The position numbers and the translations under genes are program-made. A model generated the notes under the pieces. The model was not told the origin of the DNA and did no database searches. It saw only the letters and a list, made by a program, of their open reading frames with translations. A stretch of DNA of 64,000 nucleotides from Mytilus trossulus (Eukaryota; Mollusca; Bivalvia; Mytilida; Mytilidae). Shown here in pieces: positions 51,401 through 59,612 of the stretch (positions are counted from its first letter, which is position 1; the number at the start of each line of letters is the position of its first letter). The stretch is from positions 11,029,916-11,093,915 of the forward strand of contig NC_086375.1 in NCBI RefSeq assembly GCF_036588685.1, in the 5' to 3' direction.

Positions 51401-54400
51401 TTTCCCACAATGCTTGGCATGTTCATGGAGTTAGTGGCAAAACCCATAGGAAAAGTGGTGGCAGCTTCTACTCCAAGAAACTTTGCCACTAATTCATCAA
51501 GCTGTTTATGGATTTCTAAATAACCTGAAATCATTAAAATATTTCATTCAAATCTGTGTATTCATTTACAGATCTTGTTCATACTTTTCTATTACTTTAT
51601 ACTATTTTATATTGCTCCTGATTATCTATTTAGCCAATTGGGTTGTTTTATTCTTTTCGTCCTTTCATTACATGTAATTGAAATTCAAATATTCTGTCAA
51701 ATTACTTTGTAGATCTCTGCTTTCACAATCCTGTCAGTGCAGTTCAAAGGAAAACTGTTGTCCGTTAAACTACATTGCAATCAGCTCTTCTTTTTTTTAA
51801 TATTTGTTTTGTCATTTTTATCAACAGGAATTAACTTAAGCACTCTTCACATAATAAAAGGCATATGTATATGTCACATGTATGTATATGTATATGTATT
51901 AAGATATTATGGTTTTGTTTACAATTATTGGCTCATTAGGTCTGATAACAAAAACTTCTATTAAGTGGCATAGTAATCTTTCTACATACTAGTTCATCTT
52001 TATGCGAGTTTATTTCATTTTGACAGCAATAGTGCTCAATAAAAACATCTATATTCATCATACACTTACCGTTACTAAAACTTTTGATTTCCTCTTGATG
52101 TGTGTTGGTTTATGGATCCTTAAATTTAAAGGGAACTTGTCCTTTAGTATTAACTTACCTAATTCTTGCCTACTTCCACAACATCCCACGCCATACTTCA
52201 TTGTAGATTTTTCTACAGCATCTGCACAGGGACCTTTATTTTCAGCAAAACCAAGATAATTATATGATCCAAAATTTAATACATGCTGGGTCTTTCCAGT
52301 TAATCTGAAATAAAAGACGTTTAATTTGTAGCTAGGAGACAAAATTTATATTTTTTTGAATTCTGTTTTCCAACTTTTGTTAAATAGATTGAAAAATGTT
52401 CTAAATCAAATTACAAATAGGTCCTTGTATAATTGCAATTGGCGATAAATACATGCAGAGTCTTTTTGCAAGCCTAACAAAGATAACTTGAAAATAAATT
52501 CATGAAAATTCGCCAATTTGAGACATTTCTTACTAATAACCATTGCGAGTCCTGTAAGCAGGGCGAAAAGACCACTTTCATGACTTTCAAGTTTGTCTGT
52601 CACTGGAAAAAACTCAACCATGTGCACTTAATAATGCCATTTAACAGATAGAGGGATGGCCTGTATCCCTGCACTATAAATATTCATCAAGCTTCTTTGT
52701 GATCATCATTGTGCAGGATAAACTAGAAATAATGTTTTTTCTGTAGGTACTTAATCACAATTCCCTAAATAGAGCAGTGCTGATTGTCAATTATGAGAAT
52801 TCAATTTGCCGAATAATTTGTGCAATATAGCATCATAATTTTCCAACTCGCTCAACATGAAACCAGAAGTGACAATGCCCCTAAACAGGGGAATGATGTT
52901 CATTACAAACTAAGTTCTTGGACAGAAATGTATCTCGAAAATTGTCTAATATGTACATACTCGAAGTTCCATCCATTATCAGGAGATACACGTTCTAACA
53001 TATCCATTTCTGCACCAGCTACACTGCATATCGGTCTGTTCCAACAATCTCTTATTCTTCTGTAGAGATTCCTTGTATAAAAACTTTCCCAGCTCTGATA
53101 GAGTGAAACGTAACCCTAAAGAGAAAAGCCAAACCTATAATTTTTAGAATTTAAATTGCATGATATACAAACATGTTCAAAGTTTTTTGGTGTTTGAATA
53201 ATGATAATATTGTACATAAATGATACCAGAGGCAAGCCACTGTGTCATTTTTGTATTTTTGTTTTAATCTATTTGGGAATAGACAGGCACATTATGCTGC
53301 ACATATAAACCGATTCCAATGTAAGATTATGTTTATGTAAGAACAAATACCTTAAAAATTGGCACAAAAGTTTAAAATGTATAAATCTTTTAAAAAAATA
53401 TTTCACACAAAAAAAAAGGGTGGGGGTGTCCAAGCCTAAAACATTTGTATTATACCATATATATTGTACCTGAAGCTTGGGTTCTGTGCATGACTTTATT
53501 TTTTCAATACCAAGACTCCGCAAGAAATCTCTGATATGTCCAATAACAACCAGAACAGCATATCCCAGATATGTTAAAATGGCTGTAGATAGAGGTGTTT
53601 CCTCAAATGTTTCTATAAATGTATCCTTCAGAGGTGTGTTCTGAAAATATAAAGGTATTATTTTCAATACAAGGGAAATAACTAGTAATTTTTTTTTTAA
53701 ATTACCATGATGAAAAAACATACACTTCATTATTGTTACATATTGTGATTCTTAAACCACTCTAAGCTAAATATTTTGGTTGTAACATTTTTTTCGATCT
53801 GTATTTTAAAAAAAAATTACATGGATGTACAGGGTATTAATAAATAAAATAATATTAAATATACATGTCACGATATGTGAGATTGTACCCATACCTGTTT
53901 ACCCTTCATACAATCATTTATATGTGCAGGACTTCAAAACCGGTTCACACTTTTACAAAAATGTACCCTCTTAGTCTCTAACATGAAGTTGTGATCTATC
54001 TTACAGATACATATACATCAGAAACCACACTTTTCATGGGTACTTTACAGCAACACTCATTTACAATGGTTTTCATAAAAATTGTTACCCTTTTGTTTAA
54101 TAACACTTTAACTATTGTATTGTATATTGCATGCCTGGGACATTGTTAAAATCTGAATGTTTGTGCAGTTGGTATCGTAATTGTGTATTTATATTGCAAT
54201 TGAATCTATACTAATCAATATTTTCTATTCATCTATGTATGCTCGGTATGCCCCTTGTGGGTTCATAATTGGAACTGAAATGTGCTGTTACATTGTATTA
54301 TTTAAAGGTTGCAGTTAAATTATCAAAAATTTGTATTATCAAAAACTTGCTATATATCCAATCACTTATGATATATTAAATGCTTTTAAAAACCAATCTG

Positions 54401-57400
54401 TCAAAAGGCTTAGGCACCCTATACTGTGTAAACAATGATTTTCCCAATAACTTGTCAATTTGATATGGAAAACAACTCCTCAGTCATTTAAACAGAGCAG
54501 TTAATGAGATTTTTATCTTCACACTTTTGTTAATGGGAGAGTGATATTTGACTTACTTTGCGTTATTGTTACATGAAAAACAGTGAAAAGCAATGTACGA
54601 TGGGACTAGTAATATGTACTAAATAATAAAAGTTGAAGACATTTATTTTATACTTACAATACATACATTTACATTTGTAATTAAACAGGGTCTTACCCAA
54701 CCATGCATTCTGGCATTTACTCTCCATTGACCAATGTAACAATACTATTTTTATTATTGTTACATTTCCATGTAACCGTAGCCAGTGCCATTAATATATG
54801 ATTTTATAAAAAAGAATAAAAATATATGATTTAGATTTTCCTTTTCAATATTCAGCTTGTAACAGTGTTTCTATATATTTAATAGTTATCTGTCATTTTG
54901 TCTGTTTAAAACACTTATAGGTGTAATACCACCATTGATTTTCCCCTATTAGTCTTTGTTAAATTTGCACTTTTCAAAAAATTGTGCAGAATTTATCTTT
55001 GTTTCAAATAAAGAATTACTTGGCATGAGTAAAGTTTTATCCTGTCCAGTTCTATAGAAAAAGTTTCACATAACATTTCATTGCATATAAGAAAATAACC
55101 ATCATTGGAAGTTAACCAATCAAATTTCTCCCCTTATTCTATCTGTGTACAAGGTTTAGTCACCATGTAACCTCAAGATTACAAAATTTTCTATAGAAAT
55201 CACAAATAAAAAATAATGGTGTTTTGAAAAACCCAAGACAAATGTTTATGACACAGAAATAGTTTTACTGCAATAAAATGTAGGATTAATTCCTACAACT
55301 GTCAAATTCAAGGGAATATTTTTTTAGACCTACTTTCGTATGCAACCGGATGTGAAGTACCATGATTTGGTGGTATTACACCTAAAGAAGACCTTTTTGT
55401 TCAATAAACTGAATGAGACTTTCTCCCTTTGTAATACTGGTTATTTCAAGCATTTCTGTCAAGTTTTGTCATAATCAGTTCAATAGTTTGAGAAAAATCT
55501 AGTATATGGAAAGACGACATCTACAGTGAATCGAGCAAAATTTCTTCGACAAATCCAAACCAAGCCGCATCAAGATAGAATAGAGTGTGGACCAATAAAT
55601 GATCAAATATCTATCTTATCTGCCTACAAACAGTTGAAAATGATACACAAGATGATTTTAGGAAGATGAAGTTCCACTAATAAACCTCTTTGTCTGCTTT
55701 ATAAGGTCTCTTTGGGTCAATTTATACCTCTCATTTCCTGAAAATTTCAACTTTTCAGGCTAATAAATGAAAATATTGGGGTAACTTTCACTCATTTATG
55801 GTAGAAATGTTATAAGAAATGAGTAATTGAAGCATTTTAGCAGAATGAACAATCCATATAAAAGTTTACTGTCTCCAAGGAGGTTTCAATAAGTCCTCAC
55901 GTAAAAATTAAATTTACGCCGCGTTCCAAAGAAGGACATAAAAGGCTTCTATTTTAGTGAATAACTTGTCGTTACGACATTAAAAATAATTTCATCTACT
56001 TAAAACTATATATTTATTTAAGTATTACCTAGGAAAATGTTATATCATATCAAAATATAAGAAATAAGGAGAAAAAACCCACCCCCTCCAAAAAAAATAA
56101 TATATGCACTTAGTATGGCTTGTTCTGTCAACTGAATATTCGTGGTACAGTCATATTTTAAGACAATTTTCTCATAAAATGTGTTTTAGAGACTCAATCC
56201 ACTCAGAATATTTCATTTTTGTATAATTTCACTTAAATAGCAAGAAATTTTAACACATGAGATTACTCACAAGGCCATAGGTGCATGTACAGCTTCCCAT
56301 ATTAGGTGTAATACCACCATTGATTTTCCCCTATTAGTCTTTGTTAAATTTGCACTTTTCAAAAAATTGTGCAGAATTTATCTTTGTTTCAAATAAAGAA
56401 TTACTTGGCATGAGTAAAGTTTTATCCTGTCCAGTTCTATAGAAAAAGTTTCACATAACATTTCATTGCATATAAGAAAATAACCATCATTGGAAGTTAA
56501 CCAATCAAATTTCTCCCTTTATTCTATATGTGTACAAGGTTTAGTCACCATGTCACCTCAAGATTACAAAATTTTCTATAGAAATCACAAATATAAAATA
56601 ATGGTGTTTTGAAAAACCCAAGACAAATGTTTATGACACAGAAATAGTTTTACTGCAATAAAATGTAGGATTAATTACCTACAACTGTCAAATTCAAGGG
56701 AATATTTTTTTAGACCTACTTTCGTATGCAACCGGATGTGACGTACCATGATTTGGTGGTATTACACCTATAAAAATTACCTTTCCTAGAATATTCAGAA
56801 ACAGTTTAATACCCATGTTTCAAACTATATTCCAATAAAGTTTATACACAGATGGAATTTATTTTTTCATGTCCTGTTTTAACTATACTACTAAATAAAC
56901 ATATAAACAATACTTGTTCGTTCATGTACTTATAGAACAGACATAAACAAGTTTTCACACTCAAATCTTAATTGATCACAGCAGGATGTGTCAATAGATT
57001 AAACTTTTACTATAAGTACATGTTTCTAATTGTTTACAAGAGTGTTTCCTTTTATTTTGGTCATGTCTCTCAATGTATTGATAAAGGCCAAAATAAATTA
57101 ATTTTACAAAAAAAATCTTCAGATTTGGAGTGAGACACGCCAAAAAATAACAGCCAATCATTTTTTTTATCATTATGAAATGTCTTTCTATAAATACATG
57201 TATGATGTGGCATTGATATTGAAAAAAATATATATTTATTTACATGTATGCACCAGCAAAATTGTAAACTGTTGTATAAAACTTTTATTTATTTAATTAC
57301 AACAGTGTATTTATATATGCTTCATTAATTATTTAGTTTTATTACAACATCAACACATGGAAAGCATTGATTATATATGTAACAATATATATGAAACTTC

Positions 57401-58947
57401 ACTGTTATTTAACAGAATAAAGGTGGATTGTTAAAAATTGTAAGCACACAGAGTCAATACTAATTTCCTTTCCCAAACTGCAAGGTATCATTTTCATAAG
57501 GAGTTATCTGAGTACATGTAGTTCAAATTTCACTTTACAAAAAATAAATGATTTTAAACATAATTCAAATTTTCTACAGAAAATAGTTTATTCTGCTTCA
57601 AGTATATATATCTGAAATGATCTCTTCATAATGAAATAACATTAAAAATGTGATGCCTCTTAATATTTAATTTTCAAAATAAACCATTTGAAAGTCACAG
57701 ATGGATTAATATTTAAGTCTCACCTCTTCAGTTGATAAAACAACATCATAAAACATACAAGAACCACTCTAAAAAGAGTTATGAGAGACTATCTAAATTG
57801 TATATACAGTATAAGGAGCTTAATGAATGAAAGAGACCCAAACAGAATTACAAAAAACATAATTGGTCAAATTTGACTCAGGGAATTGGAACCTTGCTTT
57901 TTTTTTTATATAATTTATCAACATAAAACATGTCACTGGTATAAAACTAATCATTTAAAAATTTCAAAAATACAGCATTGAATGTCAGCAGCTACAAATG
58001 CAGACTCATCAGTTACATGTATCATTGAATTTGTTAATAGAGACTTCGCCAGCTGTATCTTAGATTCTATGTCTTTGAGTTGAATCTTGAAATACTACTT
58101 ATTTACAAAAATATGGATATCAGAAGTTATTTGATTTAACAAAAGATAATTAACATAATGAGTTAAGATATTTAGTAGTTAATTATTGACCTTTTTGTAT
58201 ATAGATTGGTCATGGCTAAAAAAAATTGTGACAATTAATAAGTAGGAGTTATTTGGTTAAGTATATTTTTTGTACAACTGCAGTGTGCATTAAATAGAAT
58301 ACAAGACACAAAAAGGGACAATTAACATATCCCAATGCATCACAAAATTATTCTAATAAATTAATGTATCAATATAGAAATGTTCTTTAGCAGTTTATAG
58401 CAACAAATATATAGTTCTGTATTTATTTTATAGAATGCTATGTATTTTATCTAAAAAAGGGTCAAGGATATACATGCAACAAAAAATTGTTTAGATAGCA
58501 ACATGCCTAAATTCTAATTATACAACGCAAATGCAGTTCATAAACCAGGGACAGAACAAATTTGTTTTGGCAACCGGCAATATTTACAACGGGAGATAAT
58601 CATGGAATGTTGTTTACACTATTAAAATGGGCGTGTCCAATCACGCATTCGAATTTTTTTTAATAAACAACATAATCGAAAAAATATTTTAGATTTGTTT
58701 TAATATTTTCATTAATTTTAAACAAGATTTTACACTTATTACGAATTTCGACAATATAATGGATCACTTTTTCCGGTTGTAAAAACTATGTTTCAGTTGT
58801 AAACACGCGCATTTCCAAATGCTCACATTATTATAGTTATACAAAACTTGGTTATTTTACCTGTGAATTATGTCCGTTTTGATAACAATTATTAAATCCA
58901 TTAGTTTTCCCGTTCATCCCATTTTTCGGCTTCGTTTTTCCAGCCAT
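45426..58947 (-). CDS. SPTLC2: Gene B: serine palmitoyltransferase, SPTLC2-type catalytic subunit, second copy (13 coding exons, 532 aa)
   Basis: Tandem paralogue of gene A with the same expected reaction in the ER. Joined exons: 58861-58947, 53470-53640, 52961-53115, 52159-52304, 51400-51524, 50531-50624, 50160-50265, 48065-48284, 47690-47816, 47071-47206, 46380-46509, 45671-45769, 45426-45428 (stop only). The 1599 nt are in one frame and all introns are GT-AG. Seen: N-terminus rich in Asn and Gly, hydrophobic segment (about 46-63), DELNHSS with His239, DEAHS with Asp320 and His323, TFTKSFG with Lys355. Exons 3-11 match gene A in length and phase, proving tandem duplication; divergence shows it is old. 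Oddities: the stop codon is the first codon of the last exon, and exons 5 and 11 each have a neighbouring partial duplicate. The gene starts 286 bp from gene C on the other strand. Confidence 0.95.
45671..45769 (-). CDS. SPTLC2: Gene B exon 12
   Basis: Residues 500-532; [18 protein letters not shown] then a tail ending KDVELLL. 99 nt, acceptor TGTTTCAG, donor GTATGT. The stop is supplied by the next exon. Confidence 0.88.
45871..45945. repeat. Mytilid dispersed repeat fragment
   Basis: AAATTTCGTATTTGCGACAT and GTCTACAAAAGACTCATCAG then GGCGCTTGAAT; a sequence I recognise as widespread in mussel genomes. In intron 11 of gene B. Confidence 0.6.
46265..46372 (-). pseudogene. Near-intact partial tandem duplicate of gene B exon 11
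   Basis: Immediately after the exon 11 donor, about 104 nt of the exon plus its donor recur with an offset of 115 bp. The reading frame is open ([14 protein letters not shown] through NKEMLDK) and the donor GTAAGT is intact, but the first 27 nt and the polypyrimidine-rich acceptor are absent. Seven bases differ from exon 11; six are silent and one changes Leu to Phe. Reading straight through from exon 11 shifts the frame and hits a stop, since 115 is not a multiple of 3. Could be a recent duplication, an alternative exon, or an assembly join of two alleles. Confidence 0.85.
46380..46509 (-). CDS. SPTLC2: Gene B exon 11
   Basis: Residues 456-499; [18 protein letters not shown] and CLSAAHNKE. 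130 nt with a good acceptor (ATATTTCAG) and donor GTAAGT. Preferred over the neighbouring copy at 46265 because only this one is full length and keeps the frame. Confidence 0.92.
47071..47206 (-). CDS. SPTLC2: Gene B exon 10
   Basis: Residues 411-455 plus two bases (GC, giving Ala456 where gene A has Gly); [25 protein letters not shown]. 136 nt, donor GTAAGT. Confidence 0.95.
47690..47816 (-). CDS. SPTLC2: Gene B exon 9
   Basis: Residues 369-410 plus one base; loop [14 protein letters not shown], keeping the PP pair that gene A lost. 127 nt, acceptor TTTTTCAG, donor GTATGA. Confidence 0.94.
48065..48284 (-). CDS. SPTLC2: Gene B exon 8 (PLP lysine exon)
   Basis: Residues 295-368; [18 protein letters not shown] and [13 protein letters not shown] with Lys355. 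220 nt, donor GTATGT. Confidence 0.97.
48395..49510 (-). mobile_element. Element with tandem ~148-bp core
   Basis: ACCATGAAAATGAGGTCAAG recurs near 48543, 48690, 48837, 48988, 49136 and 49290, giving a period of 147-154 bp. The right side has a unique end with CAACAAAAGTTGCAGGCTCG, which folds (GCAACAAAAGTTGC), and AATATAAAGCTTTTATAAAA. The left side has AAGTATAAAGCTTTATT, so the outer arms are related. It resembles abundant bivalve elements with a satellite-like core. In intron 7 of gene B. Confidence 0.8.
49966..50129. mobile_element. MITE, family R8 (second copy)
   Basis: TACTGTGAATTCATTTATTT at one end and ATAATAATGAATCTAATGTA at the other form imperfect inverted ends. Ends 31 bp from exon 7 of gene B, in the intron after it. 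Confidence 0.7.
50160..50265 (-). CDS. SPTLC2: Gene B exon 7
   Basis: Residues 260-294 plus two bases; [26 protein letters not shown]. 106 nt, acceptor ATTTCAG, donor GTAGGA. Confidence 0.95.
50450..50522 (-). repeat. Family R1 fragment next to the exon 6 donor
   Basis: AAAAAAGAAGATGTTGTATG, CCAATGAGACAACTGTCCAC and CAAAATGACACAGTAATT match family R1. Its end is about 8 bases from the splice donor of gene B exon 6. Confidence 0.8.
50531..50624 (-). CDS. SPTLC2: Gene B exon 6 (PLP-stacking histidine)
   Basis: Residues 229-259 plus one base; [15 protein letters not shown] with His239. 94 nt, donor GTAAAT. A dispersed repeat ends about 8 bases beyond the donor. Confidence 0.95.
51294..51372 (-). 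pseudogene. Decayed partial duplicate of gene B exon 5
   Basis: In the intron 106 bp after exon 5, the 3' part of the exon recurs with its donor (AAG then GTGAGT). Read in the exon frame it gives ATTYF, a stop, then [15 protein letters not shown], against [21 protein letters not shown] in the true exon (split here for clarity: MGFATNSMN is the core). The stop and a missing 5' half rule out a normal coding role. The intron just after both donors is also alike, so the unit was a tandem copy of about 106 bp. Confidence 0.85.
51400..51524 (-). CDS. SPTLC2: Gene B exon 5
   Basis: Residues 187-228; [16 protein letters not shown], preceded by Pro212 as in gene A. 125 nt, donor GTGAGT. A decayed partial copy lies 106 bp downstream in the intron. 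Confidence 0.95.
52159..52304 (-). CDS. SPTLC2: Gene B exon 4
   Basis: Residues 138-186 plus one base; FGSYNYLGF and SRQELG. 146 nt, acceptor TTTCAG, donor GTAAGT. Confidence 0.95.
52961..53115 (-). CDS. SPTLC2: Gene B exon 3
   Basis: Residues 87-137 plus two bases; [15 protein letters not shown] and [12 protein letters not shown], closer to human SPTLC2 than the same exon of gene A. 155 nt, donor GTATGT. Confidence 0.94.
53470..53640 (-). CDS. SPTLC2: Gene B exon 2 (transmembrane segment)
   Basis: Residues 30-86; FEETP, hydrophobic stretch about 46-63, then IRDFLRSLG. Acceptor ATTTTCAG, donor GTACAA, 171 nt. Confidence 0.94.
54920..55382. mobile_element. TA-flanked MITE, copy 1 (463 bp)
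   Basis: Begins GGTGTAATACCACCATTGAT and ends GATTTGGTGGTATTACACC, inverted ends of 14 perfect bases flanked by TA on both sides. No coding capacity. Almost identical to the copy at 56305. Confidence 0.9.
56305..56768. mobile_element. TA-flanked MITE, copy 2 (464 bp)
   Basis: Same ends and orientation as the copy at 54920, with only a handful of differences across 463 bp. Also flanked by TA. Both lie in intron 1 of gene B. Confidence 0.9.
56769..58860. other. Gene B intron 1, promoter-side part
   Basis: AT-rich. No exon, repeat family or RNA gene recognised. Confidence 0.5.
58861..58947 (-). CDS. SPTLC2: Gene B exon 1 (start codon)
   Basis: Residues 1-29, Lys/Asn/Gly-rich. The ATG has A at -3 and G at +4. 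Donor GTAAAA, phase 0, followed by a 5.2-kb intron. Confidence 0.88.
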
Positions 58948-59233
58948 CTTCACCACCTAAACTTTAATTTCTAACCAAATTTCGTAACACTTATTTCATA
59001 GGACTAAAGTACACGAGATTGACCAATCAAATATAACGTTATATTTTCTCTAAAAGTAACTGACGTGTATTTCCTTTTCGAAACAATATGGCAAAGGGAG
59101 AAAACTAAGGGTATACCGGAAGTTTCTCAAAATAATTTATGTATGCGCATGGCCATAACGTCACTTTTTAACTGCACGGGACAGCTGAGTGAACAGTTTG
59201 TAAGATTAACCAAGAAATTAAAGGTGTGACAGA
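58948..59233. promoter_or_regulatory. Shared (bidirectional) promoter of genes B and C
   Basis: Only 286 bp separate the two divergent start codons. Seen: CCAAT box at 59023-59027, YY1-like AATATGGC near 59085-59092, perfect ETS site ACCGGAAGT at 59115-59123, NRF1-like TGCGCATG at 59144-59151 and CRE-like TAACGTCA at 59156-59163. ETS, NRF1, YY1 and NF-Y sites are the usual elements of bidirectional housekeeping promoters in animals. No TATA box is obvious. The core promoters and 5' UTRs of both genes should lie here, unless far upstream noncoding exons exist. Confidence 0.7.
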
Positions 59234-59612
59234 ATGGCAGACAACGATCTGTTAGGAGATTTCCAGTCAGAAAATAACTACCACCAAGAGGATTTCGAGA
59301 AAGTGGAGAAAATACCAGAGCAAGATGAAGAAATTTCATCGAGTTATGTCGGTGAGGAGGCAGAGGCCGATCGTTATGATCCCGGGCCCGTCAATACTGA
59401 TCCAGTTGATAATTTTAGTGATTTAGTTAACCTTGGTTCTACTGGTCAGTCTGCATTTGCTACCGCCAATGACCCCTTTTCTTATCAGCCCCAAGAACCT
59501 ACAGCACCCCCTAAAGAAGTAGATCAACTTATGTCTGCATTTGAAAACGAGAACACTGAAAGTGAAACGAAAAAAGAACCCCAACAAGAAGTGCCCAAGC
59601 TTCCCAAGACAG
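59234..59612 (+). CDS. Gene C exon 1
   Basis: 126 codons plus one base; acidic in 19-48, then a Gln/Pro-rich stretch and a Glu/Lys-rich end PKLPKTG. Donor GTAATA at 59613. Reading on past the donor soon hits a stop in the intron. Confidence 0.8.
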
